Below, piece after piece: positions 56,584-64,000 of a stretch of DNA of 64,000 bases. Position 1 is the first letter of the stretch, and the number at the start of each line of letters is the position of its first letter. Under the pieces are notes generated by a model that was not told the DNA's origin, did no database searches, and was given only the letters and a program-made list of their open reading frames with translations. The stretch is from Planctomycetota bacterium (GTDB lineage: Bacteria > Planctomycetota > Planctomycetia > Planctomycetales > Planctomycetaceae), in NCBI GenBank assembly GCA_014584345.1, contig JACTNB010000006.1, positions 248,001 through 312,000 on the forward strand, given 5' to 3'. The position numbers and the translations under genes were made by a program.

Positions 56584-57534
56584 TCACGCATCGAGTGGGT
56601 TCGCGTCGAGCCGTATCTCTCCGGGAAATTGCGGAAGTTTATTGGTGGCAAAGGCTGCAGGGACCAGCAATTGCAGGGCATGGGGCAACACGCGAAATTC
56701 TTGAGGCGTGTGCCCGACGGGATCGCCATCGGCTTGAATGGCAACTGGTTCGTCGGCTTCGACCTTTAAGTGCTGACAGCGATGATAGGCAACACCGGGG
56801 GATGCAATGCGACCGGTCATCAAGCCTCGGAGCATAATCCGGATCAATCGCCAAGGGGTCGCGTGGGCAATGGTACAGAGATCGAACAGTCCGTCGTGGT
56901 CCGCGGCCTGGGGATTCACGGGCAGATTCAATGCATAGCGGGAGATATTGGATATAATGACCATCTGGCAAGCGAGCGGTTCGGTCGACCGGTCGCAATA
57001 GAGCCGCAACGCGGGATGCCGGTAGCTATTCCAGATCTGCAGGATGGGCTTGATGTAGTGCAACTTGGTAATGCGTCCCTTGCGACGGGCGTGCGCCAGG
57101 CTGACCACTTCCGCATCGAAGCCGCAACTGGCCATCACCGCAAAACGACGTTCTCCCACTTGCCCCAGATCAATGGTCCGCGTGCAACGCTGAGCAATGA
57201 TTTCCGCAACCTGCCTGCCGCCGCGAGGGATGCCGCAGTATTTCGCCAGTAGATTTTCCGTCCCCATGGCAAAAATGGCGAGTGGAATGCCTGGGTAGCG
57301 ATTGATCAGGTCATCCACCGTACCATCCCCACCGGCCGCGACGATGCACACCAGATGCGCACGGAAGTCTGGATTTTCCAGATGATAAGCCAGTTTCTGC
57401 CGATCACTGAACAGGTACGGTTTCAACCCCGCTGCCTTGAGCCCCTCGATCATGCGGGCCAGTTCGGCCTCCCGGCGACCGGAACCAGAAATCGGATTAC
57501 GCTGGATCGCCACTCGAGGTTGCGGATTGTGCAC
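56584..57534 (-). CDS. Diacylglycerol/lipid kinase-like protein (DAGK_cat)
   Basis: The 316-residue protein starts at GTG 57534, with GGAG seven bases upstream. It has the DAGK catalytic motif VAAGGDGTVDDLINRYPGIPLAIFAMGTENLLAKYCG and the C-terminal GFDAEVVSLAHARRKGRITKLHYIKPILQ, DHDGLFDLCTIAHATPW and VEADEPVAIQADGDPVG. It would phosphorylate diacylglycerol, ceramide or another lipid at the membrane. It lies about 80 bp upstream of the Nramp-like gene's 3' end on the same strand. Confidence 0.87.
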   Translation of the reverse strand: MHNPQPRVAIQRNPISGSGRREAELARMIEGLKAAGLKPYLFSDRQKLAYHLENPDFRAHLVCIVAAGGDGTVDDLINRYPGIPLAIFAMGTENLLAKYCGIPRGGRQVAEIIAQRCTRTIDLGQVGERRFAVMASCGFDAEVVSLAHARRKGRITKLHYIKPILQIWNSYRHPALRLYCDRSTEPLACQMVIISNISRYALNLPVNPQAADHDGLFDLCTIAHATPWRLIRIMLRGLMTGRIASPGVAYHRCQHLKVEADEPVAIQADGDPVGHTPQEFRVLPHALQLLVPAAFATNKLPQFPGEIRLDANPLDA

Positions 57535-57614
57535 GTCGATACTCCGGGTGAAAAAGTGCAGCCCGGAATTGTGGCAGATTATGCAGTCGCTGGCCAGCGA
57601 GGCCGGCCGGGCGC

Positions 57615-59261
57615 TCAGCGGGAAACCAGGAAGTCATACACCGGTTTCAGGTTTTCGTACAAACCCCACAGCCCGGTGATCAGAAAGGAAATGCAGGAAA
57701 GGACCAGAAAAAAATCGAACCAGAGCGAGGGACGCAGCCGCGGATCGCATTGCCGATAACGAAAGAACAAGGCCCCCACCCCCAGCATCGGCAGCAGCGT
57801 GGCCTGCATGATCCCCGAAAGCAGAACCGCGACATCGGGCTTGACGTCGGAACAGAAAATAACCAGGCACAGGATCGGCAGGAAGATCCCCAGCAGGGAA
57901 ATCGATTTCCAGTGCAGGCGGGGATTGTTCCTGGGCAACCAGCCCAACAGCTTAAAAAAATCGGTATAGAGCCGGGTGTGACTGGCCGTGGCAACGAGAA
58001 ACGTGGAATACAACACGGCTATGGCCCCAATCAGAAACATCCACCGCGCGTATTCACCGAAGACGGGTACATACGCTTCCGCCAGGGTGCTCGTCATTCG
58101 CATCCCCTCGGGATCGCGACCGAAGCGATACAACACCGCCACCCCCACTAGATAAAAGGTAACCGTCGCAACGGTGTACACAATCATGGAAAGCAGCACG
58201 TCGATATGCATGACCCGCATCCAGCCACGTGCCCGCTTAATCCAGGCTTCGCTATCGTCACGTGGCCCGGTATGCAGCGCGTACCCCTTTTCCAGGCACC
58301 AGTAGGGATAGGCCACCAGTTCCGAGGCCCCGACACCGATTATGCCGAACGTAGCCAGAGCCGTCGCGAGAGGACGGGTTTCTCCCAAACCGGAAGGCAA
58401 CCCAAACGAGAGTCCACGTAGAATTTCCGCACCCGAAATCGACCATTGCTGGGTGAACTGGAGCGAGACAAAGTTGCCTATCGTGACAAACGTAAAGGTC
58501 ACCACCAGCACGGTGGTCACGTTTTGAATTAAGGAATACCGCCCGTGAAACAAGAGGATCGACGTAATAATCGTGGCAAACAAGGCCCAGATTTTGTCAT
58601 CGTAGGTGTAGGGGTCCTTTAGTTTGCCCCCGGTGCGAATCGTCTGCACGGCGTCCGCGCCGCGTGTTCCCAGTTTTTCGAGACGTTCCTTGAGGAATTG
58701 CCCACCACTCAAAATCCGTTGCTGTTCGGCCGGCGAACGCTTTTGAAATTCGGGATCATTGACATGCGCGGCATGCTCCCATTGGATCATCCAGGCAATT
58801 TCCTTGCCCGAGGGGAGTGCGATGGCATGGCGATAGTCTCCCGTGATGGGCATGGCGATGGCAGCCGATTGCCCGACGCCACCCACAATTCCCCCCAGCT
58901 GAACGGCACTGGCAATCATCATGGCAAACCAGAACCAGACGATCCAATTGATGGAGTAAACTTTACCGGGGATTTGATTCAGCGCTTCGAGCGCCGTTTG
59001 CCCGTGGGTGATTGTATGCCGCCCCATCTCGACCTGCACGAACACTTTGACCACACACCCCAGGATGATCAGCCAGAGCAGCGTAATACCGGCCTGAGCC
59101 CCCGTTTTTGTGGTGGCAATCAACTCGCCCGAGCCGACAATGCTCCCGGCAATGATTAAGCCCGGTCCCAGTTGCTTCAGGACGGACAGGCCGCGCGTCG
59201 GCGCATCCCGAACAGGATCCGCCTTGGCAGGATCGGCAGCGGAGAGATCGAGCGCATTCAT
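57615..59261 (-). CDS. Large Nramp-superfamily transporter without DPGN/MPH
   Basis: The 548-residue membrane protein has helix 1 GPGLIIAGSIVGSGELIATTKTGAQAG, where SGEL stands in place of the DPGN of Nramp, and the helix 6 region GIIGVGASELVAYPYWCLEKG without MPH. An extra hydrophilic insertion (about residues 140-210, QWEHAAHVNDPEFQKRSPAEQQR) lies after helix 4. It is the second Nramp-like carrier in the window and is longer than the first (429 residues). Substrate metal or even metal specificity is open. Confidence 0.82.
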   Translation of the reverse strand: MNALDLSAADPAKADPVRDAPTRGLSVLKQLGPGLIIAGSIVGSGELIATTKTGAQAGITLLWLIILGCVVKVFVQVEMGRHTITHGQTALEALNQIPGKVYSINWIVWFWFAMMIASAVQLGGIVGGVGQSAAIAMPITGDYRHAIALPSGKEIAWMIQWEHAAHVNDPEFQKRSPAEQQRILSGGQFLKERLEKLGTRGADAVQTIRTGGKLKDPYTYDDKIWALFATIITSILLFHGRYSLIQNVTTVLVVTFTFVTIGNFVSLQFTQQWSISGAEILRGLSFGLPSGLGETRPLATALATFGIIGVGASELVAYPYWCLEKGYALHTGPRDDSEAWIKRARGWMRVMHIDVLLSMIVYTVATVTFYLVGVAVLYRFGRDPEGMRMTSTLAEAYVPVFGEYARWMFLIGAIAVLYSTFLVATASHTRLYTDFFKLLGWLPRNNPRLHWKSISLLGIFLPILCLVIFCSDVKPDVAVLLSGIMQATLLPMLGVGALFFRYRQCDPRLRPSLWFDFFLVLSCISFLITGLWGLYENLKPVYDFLVSR

Positions 59262-59663
59262 GAGTCAACCAAAAACCAGAAAGTGCCGCTTGCAGGAATA
59301 CGGGCTGCCTGGGAACAGCGCGCTGCGTGATTGTTCCGGCGGAGCCCGCCTTGGGAGCGGGACCTGCAGGGATACAAACTGAACTATCAAATAGTATTGA
59401 TGGGTTTTTATACTGATTTGTCGAGTCAAAGGCAAACCCGATGCCAATCGGAGAGGCCATCCGGCAGGCCTGTTGAGATTCAATGTCAGTTTGACATGAA
59501 GTCGCGAGTCATCTTGAATTCTACTTCAGAGGCACCTAGGATATTTTTCGAAAAAACAACAGGGAGACGAGTTTAAATTCGACGTCTTGCTCCCGATTCA
59601 GTCCCCAGGTTTCCCAAGGAATGCGAAGCCGGATTTGGCTTCCCGAAATGGTAAGGAAGAGTC
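59262..59663. other. Gene-free divergent interval between Nramp-like gene and ferredoxin
   Basis: The interval lies between divergent genes and must hold their promoters. A short dyad ACTAT-CAA-ATAGT lies near 59382-59396 in an AT-rich stretch. No coding frame is convincing. A strong -35/-10 pair is not evident. Confidence 0.35.
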
Positions 59664-59942
59664 ATGCCTCACGTTGTCACACAACCCTGCTTCAACTGCA
59701 AATACACCGATTGTGTCGTGGTCTGCCCCGTCGAGTGTTTCTACGAAGGCGAAAAGATGCTGTACATTCACCCAGATGAATGCATCGATTGTGAAGCCTG
59801 CGTGCCGGAATGCCCCGTCGAAGCGATTTTCCATGAAGACAACGTCCCCGATGAATGGAAGGAATACATTCAGCTGAATGCGGAAAAGGCTCCGGAATGT
59901 TCCGTGATTACCGAAAAGAAAACACCTTTGGCCGAAGGGTGA
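59664..59942 (+). CDS. fdxA: Seven-iron ferredoxin (3Fe-4S/4Fe-4S), FdxA type
   Basis: The 92-residue protein begins MPHVVTQPCFNCKYTDCVVVCPVECFYEGEKMLYIHPDECIDCEACVPECPVEAIFHEDN. This is the FdxA pattern, with Cys residues for a 3Fe-4S and a 4Fe-4S cluster and the conserved WKEYIQLNAEKA tail. It is an electron carrier in the cytoplasm. The gene is complete and ends just before a strong terminator (59984-60013). Confidence 0.95.
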   Translation: MPHVVTQPCFNCKYTDCVVVCPVECFYEGEKMLYIHPDECIDCEACVPECPVEAIFHEDNVPDEWKEYIQLNAEKAPECSVITEKKTPLAEG

Positions 59943-59983
59943 ATTTCACCACAGGGGGAGAGCCCTTAGCGTTCCAACCTCAG

Positions 59984-60013
59984 CGTGCCTTGCTTGACAA
60001 GGCACGTTTTTTT
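59984..60013 (+). terminator. Rho-independent terminator of fdxA
   Basis: CGTGCCTTG pairs with CAAGGCACG (perfect 9-bp stem, loop CTTGA) and is followed by seven T. It sits about 40 bp after the ferredoxin stop. Confidence 0.9.
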
Positions 60014-60159
60014 ACGCGCGGACGCAACCCCTCATGGGAATGGCCGAGGCCAGCCGGAACGAAACTTCCACAGTCGTGTCGGATGCAGTTCCGCTGGAGA
60101 TTTGATATTCTGCCGCCTGAATTACCGGAAATCCGTATCGGTGTGGGAGAGTGCCAGAC

Positions 60160-61947
60160 GTGTCGATCATAGTGCAGAAGTTTGGGGGAACCAGCGTGGC
60201 AACGGCGGAGAAAATCCGCAACGCGGCCCGCAGAGCCGTCGCCGCAAAATCACAAGGCCACCAGGTAGTGGTGGTGGTTAGCGCCCGAGGCAAAAAAACG
60301 GATGAGCTCGTCGATCTGGCCGCCGAAATTACCAGTCACCCCTCGCCACGCGAGATGGATGTCTTGTTAAGCACAGGCGAGCAGGAAACGATTGCCTTGA
60401 TGACAATGGCGATTCATTCCCTGGGAGAGCAGGCCATCAGCCTGACGGGGCCCCAGATAGGCATTGTTACCGACAATGCCAGCACCAAGGCACGCATCAA
60501 GAAAATTACCACCAGCAAACTGCACGAACTATTGGACCAGGGGAACATCATCGTCGCAGCGGGCTTCCAGGGACATGACGAAACAGGCAACATCACCACC
60601 TTGGGGCGCGGCGGGAGCGACACCACCGCGACGGCCCTGGCGGCTGTCCTGAATGCCTCGCTGTGCGAAATCTATACCGACGTGGAAGGCGTATTCACTA
60701 CCGATCCCCGCATTGTCGCGCAAGCCCGGAAGATTCCACAGATTTCCTACGACGAAATGCTGGAACTGGCCAGCTTGGGTGCGGGCGTGATGCACTCGCG
60801 TTCGATCGAATTCGCCAAAAAGTACCGCGTCCCGCTGCGTGTGCGTCCCTCCTACGACGAAGGCGTGGGAACGCTGATCACGCAGAAATCCGGGGAACCG
60901 ATGCCGGTGGTTACCGGTGTGGCCCTGGTCAAGGACGAATTACGCGTAAGCATCAGGGACGTGCCAGACCGCCCGGGCGTGATGAGCATGATCTTCGCCA
61001 AGATGGCCTCCCGCAAAATCCCGATCGACCTGGTCGTGCAGGACATCGCCGAGGCGGGTACGGCCGAAATTTCGTTTACCGTCCCCCGTGCCGATTTCGC
61101 CGACGCCCTGACCGCGGCAAGCGCCGCGGTGGAGGAGTTGGGACAAGGTCGCGTCACCCATGGCATGGAACTTTCGAAAGTCTCCATTGTGGGCAGTGGC
61201 ATGGCGACGCATACCGGGGTGGCGGCGCAAATGTTTCAGACCCTGGCGAATCACGGCATCAATATCGTAATGATCTCGACGGGAGAAATTAAAATCTCGG
61301 TCTTGCTGGCGAGCGATCGTGCAGCCGAGGCAGTGCAGATCATCCACGACACGTTCCACCTGGATGCGCCGGACCAACAGTCGCCCAAGATTGGATTTCA
61401 ACACGCCCCCGAAACCGAAGGGCGGCAAATCGACGAACATCGCGAGCAGGAAGTCGTCCTCAGCCTGTCGAACATGGAAGACATCGTGGTCAGCGATGTG
61501 CTAGTGGACTCCACTCAGGCACGGGTGACAATCGAAGATTTACCAGATCGTCCCGGTATCGCCGCCCTGATATTTGAAGCGGTTGCCGAGGGGGGGATCA
61601 TGGTCGACCTGATCGTGCAGAACGTGAGTGAAGCCGGGGAAACGAATATCACGTTTACTATACCCCGGGCAGACCTGGAACAGTGCCTGCTGCTGGTCAG
61701 GGAAGCGGTCGATTTCGCCGAGCAGGTGCAACTCTCCTACGATGCTGAAATCGCGAAAATCTCGGTCGCGGGCATCGGCTTGCGGAGCCATACGGGCGTG
61801 GGGGAAAAATTGTTCCGCGCCCTGGCAGAGCAAGAGATCAACATACTGCTGGTCGGCACCAGCGAAATGCGGATGACGGCGATCGTGCAGAAAGCACATG
61901 CCGCTACGGCGGAAAAGTGCTTGCGCTGTGTCTTCTCGCTGGACTGA
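60160..61947 (+). CDS. lysC: Aspartate kinase with four ACT domains
   Basis: The 595-residue protein starts at GTG 60160 (VSIIVQKFGGTSVATAEKI), with GGGAGA nine bases upstream. The kinase domain has KFGGTS near 7-12, LSTGEQE, TLGRGGSDTTATAL and YTDVEGVFTTDPR. After about residue 260 come two ACT pairs: the first at about 270-410 (RVSIRDVPDRPGVMSMIFAKMA, ISTGEIKISVLLASDRA), the second at about 450-590 (RVTIEDLPDRPGIAALIFEAVAEGG, TSEMRMTAIVQKAHAAT). Most aspartokinases have a single ACT pair; four-ACT forms are known in cyanobacteria and some others. The enzyme makes aspartyl phosphate for lysine, threonine and methionine synthesis. Feedback control by those amino acids is expected but not seen directly. 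Confidence 0.93.
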   Translation: MSIIVQKFGGTSVATAEKIRNAARRAVAAKSQGHQVVVVVSARGKKTDELVDLAAEITSHPSPREMDVLLSTGEQETIALMTMAIHSLGEQAISLTGPQIGIVTDNASTKARIKKITTSKLHELLDQGNIIVAAGFQGHDETGNITTLGRGGSDTTATALAAVLNASLCEIYTDVEGVFTTDPRIVAQARKIPQISYDEMLELASLGAGVMHSRSIEFAKKYRVPLRVRPSYDEGVGTLITQKSGEPMPVVTGVALVKDELRVSIRDVPDRPGVMSMIFAKMASRKIPIDLVVQDIAEAGTAEISFTVPRADFADALTAASAAVEELGQGRVTHGMELSKVSIVGSGMATHTGVAAQMFQTLANHGINIVMISTGEIKISVLLASDRAAEAVQIIHDTFHLDAPDQQSPKIGFQHAPETEGRQIDEHREQEVVLSLSNMEDIVVSDVLVDSTQARVTIEDLPDRPGIAALIFEAVAEGGIMVDLIVQNVSEAGETNITFTIPRADLEQCLLLVREAVDFAEQVQLSYDAEIAKISVAGIGLRSHTGVGEKLFRALAEQEINILLVGTSEMRMTAIVQKAHAATAEKCLRCVFSLD

Positions 61948-62002
61948 TGCCTCCGTGGCGGGGGGCAAACCTTCTGCCTGCGAGGTCCCGTGAAAACACA
62001 AA

Positions 62003-62040
62003 AACTCCCGGTACCTTTCCGCAAAGGCAACCGGGAGTTG
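62003..62040. terminator. Bidirectional terminator between lysC and a minus-strand gene
   Basis: AACTCCCGGT pairs with ACCGGGAGTT (perfect 10-bp stem). Plus side: GTTTTGTG follows. Minus side: TTTTTG follows. It can serve both the lysC transcript and the convergent minus-strand gene. Confidence 0.8.
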
Positions 62041-62066
62041 TTTTGTGTCGGAATGGAAAGTGGCAA

Positions 62067-62414
62067 TCAACTTTCCGGGGTAAATGTCGTGGTCGGTTCG
62101 GCGACCTTGCGATACCCCAGATCTCGCAATACTTCGAGGACTTCGCTCCACGTGGGGAATTGACGCCCGCTACGGCGTTTGTAGTCATCGATGGCACGCA
62201 TGAATTCGACTTCGTCCTCGGAATAATCGCGTTCGCAGGTCGTGGGATCGATTTGACGTCGACGTTCCACCTTGCGGCGTTCCTGTGTTCGCTGCTCCTC
62301 CTGCCGCGGCAGAGCTTCGGAGTGCTCCGTATCGCGTCGATTTCCCATCGAACGCCGGAGCCGTGTTCTGCGGTCGACGATCAACTCGTCGGAAAACTCA
62401 ACCTCTTTCAACAT
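62067..62414 (-). CDS. Small basic hypothetical protein
   Basis: The 115-residue protein has an Arg/Glu-rich N-terminal half (RRTRLRRSMGNRRD, QEEQRTQERRKVERRRQ) that is probably helical, and a C-terminal conserved-looking block EVEFMRAIDDYKRRSGRQFPTWSEVLEVLRDLGYRKV, which could be a small helical DNA- or RNA-binding unit. The ribosome site AGGTGGAAC precedes ATG 62414. No family is recognised. The gene ends at the shared terminator. Confidence 0.6.
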   Translation of the reverse strand: MLKEVEFSDELIVDRRTRLRRSMGNRRDTEHSEALPRQEEQRTQERRKVERRRQIDPTTCERDYSEDEVEFMRAIDDYKRRSGRQFPTWSEVLEVLRDLGYRKVAEPTTTFTPES

Positions 62415-62609
62415 GTTCCACCTCGCTGTGGCTTAAACGGATATACCCTCCTGAGCCTGGGCGCGGATTATCCCACTTTCCAGACTGACAATCTGTGTAA
62501 ACATGCCACGGTTTTGACTGCCAGGCAGGGAGAATTGAGTTTTTCGATTTCGAAATCACGGAACACGGGCGAGAGATTGCCCATCGAAACGATTGTGACG
62601 TTTACAACA

Positions 62610-62645
62610 GCATAAATGGTATGCAGAGCGTTCCCTACGAAGAAT
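62610..62645 (-). repeat. Short dispersed repeat, copy 2 (hairpin plus conserved box)
   Basis: The minus strand reads TTCGTAGGGAACG, four bases, then GCATA-CCATT-TATGC. Relative to copy 1 (4924-4960) the third base pair of the stem changes from G-C to A-T on both arms, preserving pairing, while the 13-base box is unchanged. The distance from stem to box is the same. Confidence 0.6.
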
Positions 62646-62686
62646 CGCGGTCTCCACGGTTTCGCATGCCCAACCAGGACGGCAGC

Positions 62687-62719
62687 AAAAAAGACAGGAG
62701 GCGCCAGGCCTCCTGTCTT
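62687..62719 (-). terminator. Rho-independent terminator of the peroxidase gene
   Basis: On the minus strand AAGACAGGAGGC pairs with GCCTCCTGTCTT (12 bp, 5-base loop) and is followed by six T. It lies about 25 bp after the peroxidase stop. Confidence 0.9.
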
Positions 62720-62743
62720 GAAACGCGTCGGAATGTGCCAATT

Positions 62744-64000
62744 TCAAGTCTTGCCCAGGGAATTGTTCAGGAAGTCCTGGAGCGGCTGCTGCTTCATCGT
62801 TCCAGAGGTTTCGTGTTGCTGTCCTCCGACTAGCAGAGGGGCCTTGGGCTCTTCCTTCTTCATCGGGTGGTCCGGGCCTGGATGGCCAGATGCCTGTTCA
62901 GGTGCCCCCGGGAACAGAGAATTCAGCAACCTGATAAAGAGATTGCGTCCGCGACCACCGTCCAGCAGATCTTGCCGGGAATCGCCGAATAACATGTCAT
63001 CTCCTACCTGCCCGAACAACTGGTCGCGTCCCGGTCCAGCGAAAAGCATGTCATGCCCCTTTCCGCCGTACAGCCTATCGTTGCCCGCTTCGCCCCAGAG
63101 CTTGTCATTCCCTGCTTGCCCATCGATCACATCATTGCCTGCACTCCCGACGAGGATGTCATCCCCTGCTCCTCCCAGAATCGTCAGGTGTGTTGCCAGT
63201 TTACTGTTTCCCGCGGAAATGAAATCGCTCCCCCCCAAGCCTCGAACCTGGGTTTTTTCGAAGTTCTGTCCGAGAATACTTCCGCCATTCAGGTCGATCT
63301 GTTCGTATCGAATCTGAATCAAGTCTGCTTGTTTGGTTCCCTCGACGACGAGAGCATCCTTCCCACCGAATCCCCCCCAGGCCACTACACCACCGGGTAA
63401 TGCCTGGCGGGTCACGCTTCCCTCGATCAGGATATTGTCGATCGCCTTGTCGCGTCCGACCAGTATCACCTGCTCGACATCGGCCACTGGCCGCCGGACG
63501 AGAATTTTACCGTTGTTCCGGTCAACAATTTCCACATGACCTTTCCTTACTCGCACATTCACGGCGGCGGTCCCGGCCTCCCGGGGAATCGCAAAATACA
63601 TCACGGAAGAATCATAAAAAGCATTTTTCTGCTGGATCGCAACATTTGTATTCCGTTCAATCACATCCGCCAGGGTCGTCTGTTGCACCTTCCGTAACAG
63701 GTCTCCTTCGAGAATGTTCTCGTAGTAAAAGCGGTCTCCGTCTCGGAGCCGCATAAACTGATCGGCAATAATCGTGCGCATCAATTCGCCCACGCTGGCC
63801 CCCGGAACATGATCCTCCGCCAGCGCGCCAACCCAGGCATCGATATCATCAACACTGGCATACACCGATTTGAGGGCCTCGACGACGGCCGGATCGGACG
63901 AGATCTGCTCGAAATGTGTCACCCTCGCAAGGCCGAAGTCCTCGCGCACCTGGTTGTAGTCGGCCAAGCCATGATCCCGCCCCCGCTGAATATTCAAGGA
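62744..64000 (-). CDS. Animal-type heme peroxidase with RTX-like calcium-binding repeats (partial)
   Basis: The frame continues beyond the right edge, so the N-terminus is missing. The visible 418 residues open with SLNIQRGRDHGLADYNQVREDFGLARV, the conserved C-terminal block of the animal heme peroxidase superfamily, and GDRFYYENILEGDLLRKVQQTTLADVIERNT follows. Then come RTX-type nonapeptides (GGAGDDILVGSAGND, GQAGNDKLWGEAGNDRLYGGKGHD, GQVGDDMLFGDS) that bind calcium and are typical of type I secreted proteins. The end is Pro/Gln-rich. It is likely an extracellular peroxidase. Confidence 0.9.
   Translation of the reverse strand, partial: SLNIQRGRDHGLADYNQVREDFGLARVTHFEQISSDPAVVEALKSVYASVDDIDAWVGALAEDHVPGASVGELMRTIIADQFMRLRDGDRFYYENILEGDLLRKVQQTTLADVIERNTNVAIQQKNAFYDSSVMYFAIPREAGTAAVNVRVRKGHVEIVDRNNGKILVRRPVADVEQVILVGRDKAIDNILIEGSVTRQALPGGVVAWGGFGGKDALVVEGTKQADLIQIRYEQIDLNGGSILGQNFEKTQVRGLGGSDFISAGNSKLATHLTILGGAGDDILVGSAGNDVIDGQAGNDKLWGEAGNDRLYGGKGHDMLFAGPGRDQLFGQVGDDMLFGDSRQDLLDGGRGRNLFIRLLNSLFPGAPEQASGHPGPDHPMKKEEPKAPLLVGGQQHETSGTMKQQPLQDFLNNSLGKT

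Larger units (their letters stand above)
62415..62743. other. Gene-free interval with repeat copy 2 and terminator
   Basis: The interval contains the second copy of the hairpin-plus-box repeat (62610-62645) and the terminator of the peroxidase gene (62687-62719). The left part probably holds the promoter of the small basic protein. Confidence 0.5.

Overview
The window looks like a stretch of a planctomycete chromosome of moderately high G+C content. The evidence is the combination of five secreted sulfatases, a Tat-exported DUF1501 protein, a giant PQQ-propeller/methyltransferase fusion, a tandem DUF3467 protein, Nramp-like carriers that lack the classical metal motifs, and many secreted or lipoprotein-type proteins without recognisable families. 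No rRNA, tRNA, CRISPR array, intact insertion sequence or prophage was found. The genus cannot be told from the sequence alone.

Layout. 1-8 kb: the 3' end of an unknown gene, then a minus-strand series: PQQ/methyltransferase fusion, lipoprotein, beta-helix protein, DinB protein and a zinc alcohol dehydrogenase-like protein. 8.2-17.9 kb: a plus-strand surface-polysaccharide locus with an O-antigen ligase-like polymerase, a flippase, a CelD-type acetyltransferase, three glycosyltransferases and a deacetylase-fold protein; several of its genes overlap or nearly touch, so it is probably one transcription unit. 18-23.3 kb: three sulfatases in a row. 23.5-26.8 kb: HAD phosphatase, RlmI-like methyltransferase and an Nramp-like transporter. 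26.9-31.3 kb (minus): a degenerate esterase-like protein, a peptidoglycan amidase and a HerA/DUF87-type ATPase.

31.7-44.6 kb is mixed: a tandem DUF3467 protein, a Nudix hydrolase, a secreted Cys-rich protein, a Baeyer-Villiger-type flavoprotein, a DUF58 protein translationally coupled to a lipoprotein, a TPR lipoprotein, a STAS protein with a membrane anchor, a PilB/GspE-type ATPase without the usual tetracysteine motif, a single-domain response regulator and the DUF1501 protein. 44.9-50.3 kb: a secreted protein with an internally duplicated architecture, then proC, a GcvH-like protein, a two-cluster Fe-S protein and a GNAT enzyme. 50.3-55.3 kb: an intergenic-rich section with a small membrane protein, two more sulfatases, a long perfect hairpin and a 240-bp mobile-like inverted-repeat element. 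55.3-64 kb: APC permease, lipid kinase, a second Nramp-like carrier, a 7Fe ferredoxin, a four-ACT-domain aspartokinase, a small basic protein, and a heme peroxidase with RTX-type calcium-binding repeats that runs off the end.

Most of the content fits a known planctomycete lifestyle: degrading sulfated polysaccharides outside the cell, making a surface polysaccharide, and carrying large secreted proteins of unknown role. The least explained items are two intergenic repeats whose stems covary (near 4.9 and 62.6 kb), the 240-bp symmetrical element at 55 kb, the esterase-like protein that has lost its nucleophile, and the secreted propeller protein carrying a SAM-methyltransferase fold. I did not find a clearly new multi-gene defence or metabolic system.
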